Shown: positions 1-11,430, counted from the first letter of the stretch. The stretch: 64,000 nt of DNA from Leptodactylus fallax (GCA_947044405.1 CAMRHE010000021.1:10648501-10712500); one strand, 5' to 3'. Notes: generated from the letters alone by a model not told the origin. Program-made: numbers and translations.

Positions 1-199
1 TGCCCAAAAGGTCCAGACCAGAAGACAGGTAAGTATGATGGGGTGGGAGGTGGGTTAGTATAGGTGATGTTCCGTTTCCGGAAGGATAAAAATGGAATGT
101 CAGCAGAAAATCAGAAAATGTGCCTGGGGCGGTCTGCTCTGGCAATTTAGGTAAATAAATATTTCTTGTACACTAAGTAATTTAGAATGTAGGCGGGGG

Positions 200-1700
200 T
201 GTGTGTTTAGCTTAGATTAGAAAGATCAATTTATCCCAAATAACTCCTTTAATGACAAGGACAATAGGACAATACATGGGTTTCATGGCCCACTGGGTCA
301 ATGGTTTGAGCAACAGTGGACGCAGTCCAGAAATGCAACAAGAATAGGTGCTAGTTCCACCCCGTTTGTCCAGGCCTAATTCCAACACCATGCATGGTCC
401 ATCCACCTCACCTGTCCGAACTGTTTCCCATCATATCTTCACCAGGGCATGATGTTGCTTCCACTCCTTCCCCTTCTTTTCATGCGTGTAAGGTTAAGGA
501 GCTGTTTTACTATATCCTGCAGCAAATATACTACTGGAAGTCTCCTCGCCCACTCCAGCTGGGCAGCATTGCAGCATCTGTGTGAGCAGTGAATGATTAC
601 TGCATGTAGTGGACCACAGGGACTATATGCTATTTTTAGATATGTCATTGGAGGCTCATGGGGAAGTGCATCAGTTTCTCAAGACCTTTATAGAGGCCAC
701 CAAATTTGTCAGCACTGAAAAATGCTGTATTAACGATGTGATCCCTCTATTGTATATCTTACAGGAAACATACTAATGCAACAAGGGGCAGAAGTGGAGA
801 TACAGTTTCCACCTCTTAGTCAATGTTATTACCCTGGGTTAATGGAGGAGGATCTAGGTCAGGGTCATTATGGTGGAGGAAATAGGAGGAGGAAGACTCT
901 CCCTTGAATGCAAAGGGTGCTCTTAGTATGTCACGCAAACAGCAGAGGAGAAGGCTGACCCTTATTTCTTCCAAGATGATGATGACAACTATGTTGGCCA
1001 AGAACACCAACTATTGCAAGCCCCTGGGTCCACGCACACGCTGGCAAGCATGGCAGGCTCTATTCTCCACTGCTTACACAGCTACAAGTATATTATTAGC
1101 ATCAAACAGAGGGATGAGTAATGGATGGCAGTGCTCTTAGACCATCGCTATGAAGCCAAAATGGGAGAATTCTTCCCTGCTTCCAAAAGGAAAGAAAAGT
1201 TGCAGGATAGGCTGTATCCCAGCTTACCGCAGATTTAAGGGAGACCGCTGCAACTGCCAGTCGTTCCTAGGTGGCCTCTGTATGCTCCCAGTCCACTTCA
1301 TGCAGCCAGCGCTTTACCTTCTCTGCCAGTGCTCCTGCTCCAAGTGTAAGGAATAAAATCAGCAGCATTAGCAGCCAGGCCCAGTACATTATCTAGAAGG
1401 TGATGAACCAGAAATTTTTCAGCCCACAGTGCCAACCAGAGCCACAACTGACATCCACCAGCTGCACCAGCAGGTACAGTCATACCTAGAGTGCTCCTAT
1501 ATTCCAGCAGATAACTATGATCCCATGAAATTTTGGGCCAATAAGTTAAAGCAGTGGAAGGGGCTGGCCCACTTTGCCATGGGATTTTTATCTTGTCCAG
1601 TCTCAAGTGTAATGGCCAAGAGGAGCTCTGCCGGTGGACAAAACTGTCCAATGCTAGTGTGGAAAAAATTACTTTTGTCAAAATGAATCCATGAGGATTT
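200..1700 (+). pseudogene. Decayed hAT-superfamily transposase (middle and C-terminal parts)
   Basis: Conceptual translation across frames gives hAT-like segments in the right order. Near 675-775 there is FLKTFIEATKFVSTEK followed by a stretch ending in LLYILQETY, the usual pre-dimerisation region. Near 1130-1220 there is DHRYEAKMGEFFPASKRKEK, like the LDPRYK block. At about 1515-1690 there is PMKFWANKLKQWKGLAHFA followed by FLSCPVSSVMAKRSSAGG, the hAT C-terminal dimerisation block (usually YLs.P.SSv.sER.FSaaG). Stops and frameshifts separate the blocks, so no active protein is made. The stretch around 225-520 matches a second copy of the same family at 9800-10095. hAT transposases cut and paste DNA in the nucleus. 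Positions 1-200 show nothing recognisable. The superfamily call is good; the family name is unknown. Confidence 0.8.
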
Positions 1701-1759
1701 TCATACACCTCTAGCTGACGCCTCCGAATAGTGATGCCAACATCTCCCTTTATCATCAT

Positions 1760-2248
1760 TAGAGATGAGTGAATCGAAGATGACGAAGTGGAATTCGATC
1801 CGAATTTCAGGAAATCTTCGATTCGCATCAATTCCGGATTTCTTCAGGCTTTGATGTATCGAATCGCACATTTCTGATCGGGGGTTTTAACCCCTGGTGA
1901 GACCCCAGAGTATAATAATAGCACCAGCTCTAGGGAGGGGAGCAGCGGCACCCCCCACGACGTTCGGGACCCTAATATATAATAAGACCCCTGAGATGCC
2001 GCGGTCATGTTTGACTCAGCTCAGCTCCAACCACGGGTGTTAGTGGACAGTGTCAGCCATTACATACAGCACCATGCTTCCGCTGTGGTTTGCGGGAAGT
2101 CCTTCCCTGCAACACCATACTATTAGGGCAGATGTTAGGAAGGGGTTAACACGATTCGCTGCAAATTAATTTGGATTGAATCAAATTGTTTTGGAAACTT
2201 AGGAGAATTGGTCAAATCCAATTTTTTTGCAAAATTCGCTCATCTCTA
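1760..2248. mobile_element. Non-autonomous hAT-type MITE with 8-bp target duplication
   Basis: The left end reads tagagatgagtgaat and the right end is its inverted near-copy attcgctcatctcta. The direct repeat atcatcat flanks it on both sides (1752-1759 and 2249-2256), an 8-bp target-site duplication as expected for hAT. The 489-bp interior has no transposase. It carries a half copy of the recurrent palindrome (agaccccagagtataata) near 1903-1920 and a segment near 1880-2010 related to the hairpin at 19513-19650. It landed in sequence just downstream of the decayed hAT gene; joining the flanks gives continuous host sequence. Confidence 0.85.
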
Positions 2249-2256
2249 ATCATCAT

Positions 2257-3134
2257 GTTTCATTTAATGTACTGTTGATGTTGCCTGCTACTCCTAAACA
2301 GATACAAACACTGTCACCACTCAGGCAGACATGTCCTGTGGCCCAGTCCATTATATTATGCCCTGCTGCACATGTTGCCACAGTGCCATTCAATACTAAC
2401 ACAAATATTGCTGCAGCTGACAACACTTAGCCAGATATGTCTTACGCCCTGATCCATCATATTATGCACTGCTGCACTGCAAAAAAAGCAAAACATCTTG
2501 ATTTCCCATTTGCTTCTATAAAGGGAAAATCTGTTTTTTTTTTGTTTTTGTTTTTTTTTTTTTTTTGAAAAGCCGATACTTCATCACTTTTCAACTTGGC
2601 TCTCAGACACAAATTTGTCTCCCAAGTAACAACAAGCCTGTAGCACTTACAAGTCATCAAACGGGCTAATTTTTCTACAAAACCATTACTTTTGGCAATA
2701 TAACCACCATTTGTGTCTAAAAAATACACGAGAAAGCCCTTTTTTTTCCCAAAAAAGGATAACCTTTGGAGAGTTTTAAATGCTAAAATGCATAAAAGCA
2801 AGTGGAAGCACAGAGTATTGTTAAAGTTTGTATCCACTGCTTACCAACCATTTTTCCCTAGACTTCCTTCCACTTTGATATAACTTTGGCTGTGTTTGCC
2901 TTAGAGAGCTGGAGATTGGATAAATAGCTTCCTAGTACTCCTGACAGTGTTATACACTATGTTTTAAGCCAATTTAAGTTGTGGTTCATATGGAACTTGT
3001 TCAACCCGAAACACATATGGGACCCGAGCCACCCAAATCCAAAATGAAACAAAACTTTTACCCATTTCTACTTTTTACCCTCTCCTAAGTTTAATAGTTT
3101 GACAGATTTACAGTTGTTTGGTAGGAAAATGTAT
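2257..3134. other. Unassigned stretch with a poly-T tract
   Basis: The first 180 bases continue the hAT-like host sequence interrupted by the MITE. A nearly pure T tract lies at about 2535-2567; the lysine-rich reading frame on the minus strand is a by-product of it. I recognise no gene in the rest. Confidence 0.5.
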
Positions 3135-3221
3135 TTTAGACTGAGGTCCCATGTTGGGGAAACACTGCTTTTTTTGTTGCAGATTTTGCTGGGTTTTTTT
3201 TAGGCAAAGCCAAGAATTGCT

Positions 3222-3258
<37 letters not shown>

Positions 3259-3261
<3 letters not shown>

Positions 3262-4752
3262 TACCAAGAAATTTATTGGTTATTTTAAACTTTTGTAAAA
3301 AATAAAAAACTGAAAAGTGGGGCGTGCAATATTATTCGGCCCCTTTACTTTCAGTGCAGCAAACTCACTCCAGAAGTTCAGTGAGGATCTCTGAATGATC
3401 CAATGTTGTCCTAAATGACTGATGATGATAAATATAATCCACCTGTGTGTAATCAAGTCTCCGTATAAATGCACCTGCTTTGTGATAGTCTCAGGGTTCT
3501 GTTTAAAACACAGAGAGCATGATGAAGACCAAGGAACACACCAGGCAGGTCCGTGATACTGTTGTGGAGAAGTTTAAAGCCGGATTTGGATACAAAAAGA
3601 TTTCCCAAACTTTAAACATCCCAAGGAGCACTGTGCAAGTGATCATATTGTAATGGAAGGAGTATCAGACCACTGCAAATCTACCAAGACCCGGCCGTCC
3701 CTCTAAACTTTCATCTCAAACAAGGAGAAGACTGATCAGAGATGCAGCCAAGAGGCCCATGATCACTCTGGATGAACTGCAGAGATCTACAGCTGAGGTG
3801 GGAGAGTCTGTCCATAGTACAACAATCAGTCGTACACTGCACAAATCTGGCCTTTATGGAAGAGTGGCAAGAAGAAAGCCATTTCTCAAAGATATCCATG
3901 AAAAGTCTCGTTTAAAGTTTGCCACAAGCCACCTGGGAGACACACCAAACGTGGAAGAAGGTGCTCTGGTAAGATGAAACCAAAATTGAACTTTTTGGCC
4001 ACAATGCAAAACGATATGTTTGGCGTCAAAGCAACACAGCTCATCACCCTGAACACACCATCCCCACTGTCAAACATGGTGGTGGCAGCATCATGGTTTG
4101 GGCCTGCTTTTCTTCAGTAGGGATAGGGAAGATGGTTAAAATTGATGGGAAGATGGATGGAGCCAAATACAGGACCATTCTGGAAGAGAACTTGTTGGAG
4201 TCTGAAAAAAAACCTGAGATTGGGACGGAGATTTATCTTCCAACAAGACAATGATCCCAAACATAAAGCAAAATCTACAATGGAATGGTTCACAAATAAA
4301 GGTATCCAGGTGTTAGAATGGCCAAGTCAAAGTCCAGACCTGAATCCAATCGAGAATCCAAGAGCTGAAAACTGCTGTTCACAAACGCTCTCCATCCAAC
4401 CTCACTGAGCTTGAGCTGTTTTCCAAGGAAGAATGGGCAAGAATTTCAGTCTCTCGATGTGCAAAACTGATAGAGACATACCCCAAGTGACTTGCAGCTG
4501 TAATCGCAGCAAAAGGTGGCACTACAAAGTATTAACTTAAGGGGGCCGAATAATATTGCACGCCCTACTTTTCAGTTTTTTATTTTTTACAAAAGTTTAA
4601 AATAACCAATAAATTTCATTCCACTTCACGATTGTGTCCCACTTGTTGTTGATTCTTCACCAAAAAATTAAAATTTTATATCTTTATGTTTGAAGCCTGA
4701 AATGTGGCAAAAGGTTGAAAAGTTCAAGGGGGCCGAATACTTTCGCAAGGCA

Positions 4753-4755
<3 letters not shown>
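3259..4755 (+). mobile_element. Tc1/mariner element, family 1, damaged at the 5' end
   Basis: It belongs to the same family as the element at 56970-58602 but lies in the opposite orientation. The 3' end carries the full terminal repeat, finishing ctttcgcaaggcactg. At the 5' end only about seven terminal bases remain (cagtacc) before the sequence jumps to aaatttattggttatttt, so roughly 145 bp of the left terminal repeat are missing. (TA)n tracts abut both ends (about 3226-3256 and 4757-4797). Unlikely to move even with transposase supplied. Confidence 0.85.
3522..4535 (+). pseudogene. Tc1-like transposase pseudogene (family 1)
   Basis: The frame starts MKTKEHTRQVRDTVVEKF with the paired helix-turn-helix region of Tc1 transposases, then a stop codon (taa) near 3651, a second open stretch to about 3960 and frameshifts after it. 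Catalytic blocks remain: DETKIEL near 3977, FQQDNDPKH near 4240 and SPDLNPIEN near 4333. The end matches the close relative at 57194-58213. Stops and frameshifts rule out a functional protein. Confidence 0.9.
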
Positions 4756-4798
<43 letters not shown>

Positions 4799-4914
4799 GA
4801 AGCTTTTATACTTCTCCCTTCTGCTCAATCCATTCCTGGCTTTAGCTCAAGAAACCATAGCAAAATCTGCAACAACAAAATAAGCTGCGTTGCTGTAACG
4901 TGGGACCTCAGTCT

Positions 4915-5139
4915 TAGGCTAAGTCCCCATGTTGCGGAAACACAGCTTTTTTTGTTGCAGATTTTGCTGCATTTTTTTGAGCCAAAGCCAGTAGTGCATT
5001 GAGCAGAAGGGAGAAGTATAAAAGATTTCTATATATTCCCCATTTTTTTTTTTAGCCATTCTTGGCTTTGGCTCAAAAAAACGCAACAAAATCTGCAACA
5101 AGAAAAACTGCGTTTCCGCAAAGTGGGGCCTAAGCCTTA
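4915..5139. mobile_element. Foldback MITE, family A copy 2
   Basis: It starts ttaggctaagtccccatgtt and ends tggggcctaagccttaa, with long inverted arms (gttgcagattttgctgc against gcaacaaaatctgcaac). It directly abuts copy 1, so the two hairpins form a tandem pair. No coding content. Confidence 0.75.
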
Positions 5140-5239
5140 AGAAGATTTATGCTAAATATAAGCCCAGAAATGCATTTCTCTTACGTCCTACAGCAGCACA
5201 ATATGGGGATATCTGAATCTCTTCATAAGGATAAATAAT

Positions 5240-6770
5240 TTTGGAATGGAGACTATGAAATCCGTCACATCCTTTCTACAGCAGGTCCTTGTCACCCTAG
5301 ACCTAAAGGATGCCTATCTAAACATTTCAGTTTATCCTGCGCACAGAAGGTATCTCAGAATCGCTGTCTCAGTTTCCAGCCGCAGGAGGCATCTTCAGTT
5401 TGCGGCTCTGCCTTTCAGCATCCCCTTAGCTCCCCACACCATCACCAAGGTGGTGGCTCCAGTAGCAGCCGCACTCAGACTTCAAGGTCTATTCATAGTG
5501 CCATATTTGGACGAATGGTTAATAAAAGCTAAGTCAAAATCCATCCTGCTCCAGCATTTGCAGATAGCCGTGTCCTTTTTCACCTAGGTTGGCTAATAAA
5601 TTGGGAAAAGTCAGAGGTGATTCCCTTCTACTCAGAGAAAGTTCCTGGGGTTTCTCCTGGACTCAGTCTGTATGAAAATTTCCGTAACTCCTGTAAGGAA
5701 AGAAAGGTTAACCACAGCGGTCCAGTACCTTCTCAGAACACACCTGGTGTCTATCAGGACAGCTATGAGAGTCCTTGGCCTAATGTCATCCTCAGTAATG
5801 GCAGTCCTTTGGGCTTTATGGCATATGCGTCCTCTTCAGATAGACGCTCTAAAGGCCTGGAATCATACTCCTCTCGCTCTTGACAAGAGGATCAGACTTT
5901 CCCCACTACTCATCTTTCCCTTAAATGGTGGATACACCTGAAAGACGGGATGTCCATGGTCCAACCTCGTTGGACCCTGTTGACTACAAGATGCATCCCT
6001 CTTGGGATGAGGAGCCCATGTGTACGAGAAGACCATACAAGGAGTCTGGAAGAGGATAGAAAAGAGGACATCGTCCAACTGGAAGGAGCTCAAAGCAGTT
6101 TACCTGACACTACTTCATTTGTTTCCTCTCCTCAGACGAAGAGCGGTCAGGATCCGGTCTGACAGTATGACTACCATAATGTACCTGAACAAACAGGGAG
6201 GCACCAGATCGCTATCTCTCTTCAGGGAGACAGGTCTGACTTTTACCTGGGCAGAGGAAATTCTGAGCCACTTATCCGCGGTTCACATCAGGGGCTCTTT
6301 GAACATAGCAGCAGATCAGTTGAATCAGGGTATCACTGTATCAGGAGAATGGTTTCTCAATCCAGAGATCTTTCATCAGATTACCCTGAAGTGGGGTTTT
6401 CCAGAAGTAGACCTTATGACAACCAGACTCAACGCCAAGGTGGAGACGTTCTGCTCACTGTATCAGGAGGACTATCCTTTGGCAGTGGATGCCCTGCCCA
6501 TCCCTTGAAGGTCCAGGCTGGTATACATCTTCCCTCCAATTTCCATGATACCAAGGGTATTGATGAAAGTCTGACAGGACCAAGTCTCTGTGACAGCCAT
6601 TTTCACCATTCTGGCCAAAAAGAGCTTGGTTTTCCCAGCTCATGTACATGAGTCAAGGGATCTATTGGAGGCTTCCCCCCACCCAGAACCTGGTTTCCCA
6701 AGGAACTCAGAAGTACCAGGATCTGAGGAGATTCAACCTGAAAGCCTGGAGGTTGACCAGCCCTTATGGA
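5240..6770 (+). pseudogene. DIRS reverse transcriptase / RNase H pseudogene
   Basis: RT motif A is visible as LDLKDAYLNI near 5295. The catalytic box reads YLDEWLI near 5503, where DIRS elements normally have YLDDWLI, so the second Asp has become Glu. The frame stops near 5586 and shifts several times. RNase H pieces follow: a GWGAH-like region hidden by a frameshift near 6000, KELKAVYLTLLHL near 6090, IRSDSMTTIMYLNKQGG near 6150 and VHIRGSLNIAADQLNQG near 6285. The region after about 6380 fits the position of the DIRS methyltransferase-like domain but I see no clear motif. Known role: copying the element RNA into DNA. Confidence 0.85.
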
Positions 6771-6774
6771 GATC

Positions 6775-7802
6775 CAGAGGGCTGTCAGAAGCCGTCTTGA
6801 AGACTCTTTCCTGCATTAGAGCAGAGTCTATCAATGAGAGCTACCTAAGGATAGGTAATGTCTTCAAAGAATGGTGCTCCAAACAGGAAGTTAACAGTTC
6901 GAATCCTACAACGGGAGAGATTCTAAAACTTTCTTCAGGACGGCTTGAATAAGGGCCTTTCCCCTGCCACACTCAAGATTCAGGTTTCAGCCCTATCCGC
7001 CTGTTTAGGCAGACAATTGTCTCAGAATCCCTTAATCTCTAGGTTCCTTAAGGGTGCTATGTGACTTAGACCGGTGGTTTCAGCTGCTGTTCCACAGTGG
7101 GATCTTGCTACAGTTCTCTTGGGTCTTTGTGGTCCTCCATTTGAGCCATTAGAGGATGTAGATCTAAAGTGTTTAGCCTTTAAAACCACCTTTTTGTTAG
7201 CCATTACTTCAGCAAAGAGAGTGGGTGAGGTCCAGGCTTTTTCTTCCAAGGAACCATATACTTCGTGCCTGAGGATAGGGTCAAGCTCAGGTTTCTCCCT
7301 GGCTTTAACCCTAAGGTGCCTTCTCATGCCAATATCAGCCAGATGGTTTCCTTACCAGTGTTTTTTTTTCTTCCAGCTCCTTCCTCTGAAGAAGAGGAAG
7401 GACTTCACACGTTGGATGTAGTAAGGTGTCTTCAGACCTTCCTTCTACATACACGACATTTCAGGAAATCCGAGAAACTCCTTATTAATATATATGGTAG
7501 AGACAAAAGGTCTCAGAGCTTCCAAACCTACCTTATCTAGATGGATCAAGAAAACGATTAAATCTTCTTTTTCTGCTCAGGGGTTAACTCCACCTGAATT
7601 CTTTACAGCCCACTCAACTAGGGCTGTGTCAACCTCTTGGGCTGAGAGCCATGTGGTACCTCTTGATCAGATTTGTGCAGCCGCTTCTTGGTCATCTCAG
7701 CAGACCTTTGTAAAACATTACCGGCTAAATGTCCGAAGTTCACAGGCAACTGCCTTTGGACAGTCAGTCCTATGTACTGTACAGCGAGGAAACCCTCTCT
7801 AG
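6775..7802 (+). pseudogene. DIRS tyrosine recombinase (YR) pseudogene
   Basis: An N-terminal helical region (GLSEAVLKTLSCIRAESINE) starts near 6780. AKRVGEVQ near 7214 carries the first catalytic Arg. AHSTRAVSTSWA near 7610 is the H-x-x-R box, and FVKHYRLN near 7710 holds the candidate nucleophilic Tyr. The pieces lie in different frames, with breaks near 6950, 7060, 7265 and 7500. In intact DIRS elements this enzyme integrates a circular DNA intermediate without target duplication, which agrees with the absence of a duplication here. Confidence 0.85.
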
Positions 7803-7852
7803 GGGAATTACTTGCTACATCCCCATATTCTGCTGCTGTAGGACATAAGTGA

Positions 7853-8110
7853 ATCGTTGATTACGATGTTAATCTGTTTTCCCTTAGTCCTAACAGCAGC
7901 ACAAGCTTCCCTCCCTAACTTAGGATGTTTACTTTATAACTTACACAAGGGAGGTAGGTCCCTTTTGCCCTCTTATAGGGTACCATAGTCATGCATAAAT
8001 TATGCTAATTAAAAATTCCGCCTGTCCTATCAATACACAGGGGCAGACATACCCCATATTGTGTTGCTGTTAGGACTAAGGGAAAACAGATTAACATCAT
8101 AATCAACGAT
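7853..8110. repeat. DIRS terminal hairpin arms
   Basis: Two 51-base arms (7853-7903 and 8060-8110) are inverted copies with two mismatches. Between them is about 155 bp of terminal sequence. The motif tcctaacagcagcaca in the left arm resembles the left terminus (tcctacagcagcaca), as expected for split terminal repeats. Confidence 0.8.
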
Positions 8111-8118
8111 TATGTCTT

Positions 8119-8747
8119 AGTCTGAAAACGAGGCACTAAGTATTCTTAAAAAACTTCTGGGAGAACAGAAAGAACCACATACTGGTAAGAATCCAGAACA
8201 ACTGTTACACAAATCGTTTAAATTTCCACAACTTTTCCTTTTTTTCTGAAATTGACCTATTTTTATCTGAAGTATAAAAAACCCAGGCAGAAAGAGAAGG
8301 TGTCCATTTAGTGGGGAAAGTTTAGTGAGATAAGGTCTCAGACAGACTTACATAGAGATAGATTGAAAATAATGCACAAATAGTACAGTGTGGGGAAAGT
8401 TAGTGTCTGTGTTTGTAAGGATAGTAGAAGCAGACTTAGACTTAATACATTGATAGGATAGGAGACTATGTGAAAGGTGTGTGTCTGTCACCCTGTTAGA
8501 CTTGGCAGCAGTGCACTGTAGCACAGGCTGTGTGTGTCAGTGACAATGACCCATTGATGTGTGTGCTACTGTACTGCACTCTATATCTGCAGCAGTTGTT
8601 ATCAAATGCAGTCTGTGTGTACAGATTGAATTTCTTGCCAAATTGCAAGAAAAGAAAAAGAAACAGTGATATTGAAGTTATATACACTGCACAACAATAT
8701 GTAATACAGTATACTTCTTCATATTTTTTTATTAAATATTTGATGCT
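8119..8747. other. Unassigned DNA
   Basis: AT-rich sequence with no persuasive coding frame, terminal repeats or RNA gene. Confidence 0.5.
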
Positions 8748-8890
8748 TAAGGCTCAGTCCACACAATAAGTAAAAATTGCATTTTTGTTGCAGATTTTGC
8801 TGTGGTTTAGTGAGCCAGCACCAAGAGTTGGTTTAGCAGAAAAGAGACTTATAAGTGCTTCCTTTATATTTCCCATTCCGTTTAAGACAA
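8748..8890. repeat. Family A MITE, left-half fragment
   Basis: Contains aaggctcagtccacacaat and tttgttgcagattttgctg, then a diverged continuation resembling the left half of the copy at 4915-5139. The right half is absent. Confidence 0.6.
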
Positions 8891-9479
8891 TGTTCAGCAA
8901 ATTCAGGACATTCCTCCTCCTTCACCACCCATAGAAGTTAAATATCTCCATAGTGGCCTCTCTTTTCCATTATCTCTATCTTTTTCACAGACCCATAGTG
9001 AGGTGCCTTTTTAACCAAGTGCTGATGCTGATGAAAATATTCCTCAAGATATTGTTCAAAGTTTTGATGAGCTTGATGAGAACATCATTGTTTGGACTGT
9101 GATACGGAGGAGGGTCAGGTGTAGGTGGATATGACTGCTGTTGCTGATGGAGTGGAACTTAAAACCATGGGGGTGGTGATATTGGTAGGGGCACTAGGGG
9201 CAAATCTAGTTGTAGGAATAATGATGGAAGGAAAGAGGACATGAACAGGTCCATGACATATCACATTCTCAAAAAAATGGTGGAGACGATGATTATGATT
9301 GATGATGGTTATGTGTTGGACATTACCAGACAGTACCAGAGTCATGGCAGCAATAATGAACCATGTAAATGTACTGCCAAAACAGAAAAACATGCTGGTG
9401 GCAGAGGAACACCTTCTAGGATGGTAGACCTTCTAAGATGGTAGTAATGATGGTAGTGGCTTTGTGTGGGCTAGTACAT
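8891..9479. other. Unassigned; may be the N-terminal part of the following hAT copy
   Basis: Rich in gat/atg triplets (acidic in translation), as in the linker after a zinc-finger domain, but I see no BED finger. Only its position upstream of the hAT fragment suggests a link. Confidence 0.3.
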
Positions 9480-10095
9480 GTTTGTCACTATCATCATCAT
9501 CATCACGCTGTGTTTCTCTTAGTCCACCTCCCTCTCAGTTCCATTGTCAGCCATTAATAACCAAATGTATTGCCAGGAAAAAACACTATGCACTGAGTCA
9601 TCTGCTTGTGTGTCAACTGAACTTACATCTGGTCAAGTAGCTGATGATGCTGTCGTTGTTATATCAGTTAGTGGATTCCAATTTAGTCAACTGATGGCAT
9701 GTGTTCAACCTTGATAGAGGATACCTAGCAACTACTATTACTCAAAGAAAGCTGTCCATGCCCTATTCTCTAGTTTAGCATTTGTCCTTGTGCAGCATTG
9801 TGCATCTACTATTGACATATGGAGCAGCAATTTAGACAGGGACAGCATGTACCTTTCACAGCCCACTGGGTCATGGTTTCATGTAGAAGCGGCGACAGTG
9901 TACCACCAAACAAGACCAGTTGATAGTGACACTTACAAATTTCTGCACAACTAGTTCAGGGTCTTCCAACAACAGAACAACAGGCAGTGCTTATCCACCT
10001 CCTCTACTTCCTACTCACTAGACATTTTACTGTCCCCAACAGCAACAGGGCAAAGTGTGGCTTCCACACCCATTCTCTTCTTTCATGTGTGTGAG
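9480..10095 (+). pseudogene. Second hAT transposase fragment
   Basis: Translation gives SKKAVHALFSSLAFVL near 9745 and STIDIWSSNLDRDSMYLS near 9800, which match the hAT core (usually C.tTD.WSS......YlsvTaHwi). From 9850 to 10095 it is recognisably homologous to 225-520 in this window (for example SVASTPILFFHVC here and DVASTPSPSFHAC there). It covers the middle of the protein; the C-terminal block is missing. Same family as the copy at the left edge, different insertion. Confidence 0.7.
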
Positions 10096-11430
10096 TTTCA
10101 CACTTACCAGATACCAGGATGCAGGCAGGCCCATGCAGTATACGGTAGAAACAGCACAGGTGCAAAATGCTAATAGAGCAACCATTCACATGCACACAGA
10201 TAAAACTTATATGACACGCTAGTCACATGATAATGTGAGGTGCACAGCACCAAGGAAAAACCTATCGATCACACCCATACTATTAAACTAGTTGTGCTGC
10301 CCAGCACCTCCATATGTGTACCCCAATAATACTAGCAGGGATTGATTGCATCCTGCAAAAACAGTTAAATAACCATAAGGTATTATTTAATATTTAGCCA
10401 AAATATGCAAGCTTGCAAATCATCGTCAAGGTTCCCATGCATTTTGAGTCCCTAACTAAGAGTCAAGAACATATCACTGAAAAAAGTCATATGCTTTCAT
10501 ATGATGTCCTTTTTCAGTGATATGCATATGTGTAAGATGGTGCACTGCCATGCTACATAATAGCTAATGAAAACAGACAAGAAAAGCCACATAGCAGAGA
10601 CATTTTCCTTTGCATCAAACAGCAAATTTCCCACTGGACTTCTCTACGCCAACTCCAAATAGGCAACATAGCGAGTGACAATGACACAAATATTATGGGT
10701 GTGCTGCAGTTGGGTGAAATAACACATTGTCCCTACATGCCCATGTCATTAATTTGGCGGTGTGACATTTTATAAAAATATTATACACATGCAGCAGAGT
10801 AACAGGTGGATCACGATAGCACAATCTTAATCAATATATTATACTGTGTACAATGAATATTAAGGAATTCATAACTTAATAAAAAATAGATCTGACCTCA
10901 GATTTAAAGGTTCTTGTGCCTCTAACTTGAGTATCCACGTTAAGCGTGGTAGACTCCAGTCTCTGCCCCTGGGGGCTGGCCTTTTTTAATGGCATATACT
11001 TTATATGATCTATACAACCCGAGTGCACGTCTTTATAATTTTTAGAGGCATCCAGCACAACTCGAATAAAAATAGCACAACACCAGAAATGTGTTATGCT
11101 ATCCATATTTTTAATTTGAAAACTGTACATCCTGTGTACTGCAGATCACAAGATGTACAGTAAATTACTTACACAACATGGTCAGTATCACAATTCAAAT
11201 AGCTCCAGATTGGATACCTGACATGTGTAACACTGGAGACAAACATGACACAGCATCAGAATAAAGCAGAGGAAGATTTTTCTTAATAATATACATGACC
11301 TGATGATTGCAGCTGCTCTCTTAATCTGATGAATTTGTCTGGCAGAAACCTTCCTCATTATGCCTTTATCTGCACAAACCCATCTGCACTCTGAATCTGT
11401 TGTATATATATATCAGGAGCATCTCAGCAG
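10096..11430. other. Unassigned DNA with two short hairpins
   Basis: No gene recognised. An imperfect inverted repeat lies at 10471-10523 (atatcactgaaaaa against tttttcagtgatat) and a shorter one near 11124-11161 (ctgtacatc against gatgtacag). Confidence 0.5.

Larger units (their letters stand above)
3135..4916. mobile_element. Foldback MITE, family A copy 1, split by a Tc1 insertion
   Basis: The left half starts tagactgaggtcccatgtt and contains gttgcagattttgctg. The right half, after the Tc1 element, contains the inverted counterpart (caaaatctgcaacaac) and ends cgtgggacctcagtctta. The two halves would form one hairpin of about 280 bp if the Tc1 element at 3259-4755 and the TA tracts beside it were removed. 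Other copies or fragments are at 4915-5139, 8748-8890, 20175-20248 and 49150-49363. No protein is encoded. The superfamily is unknown. Confidence 0.7.
5180..8118 (+). mobile_element. DIRS-like tyrosine-recombinase retroelement, internally deleted
   Basis: The order reverse transcriptase, RNase H, then tyrosine recombinase, with inverted rather than direct terminal repeats, is diagnostic for DIRS elements. The left inverted repeat (5180-5210) matches the reverse complement of 7819-7849 at 29 of 31 positions. A second inverted pair, 7853-7903 against 8060-8110, matches at 49 of 51 and would fold the 3' end into a hairpin, as in DIRS termini with an internal complementary region. The gag region and the N-terminal fingers of the reverse transcriptase are missing, because the left terminus is followed within about 35 bases by RT sequence. 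Stops and frameshifts make it inactive. Confidence 0.85.

Noticed and set aside
1298..1831. 177-codon open frame on the minus strand
   Set aside because: It is antisense to the hAT transposase remnant, whose plus-strand translation has real hAT motifs, and it runs into the MITE.
2457..2837. Lysine-rich frame on the minus strand
   Set aside because: Built on a T-rich tract; no domain.
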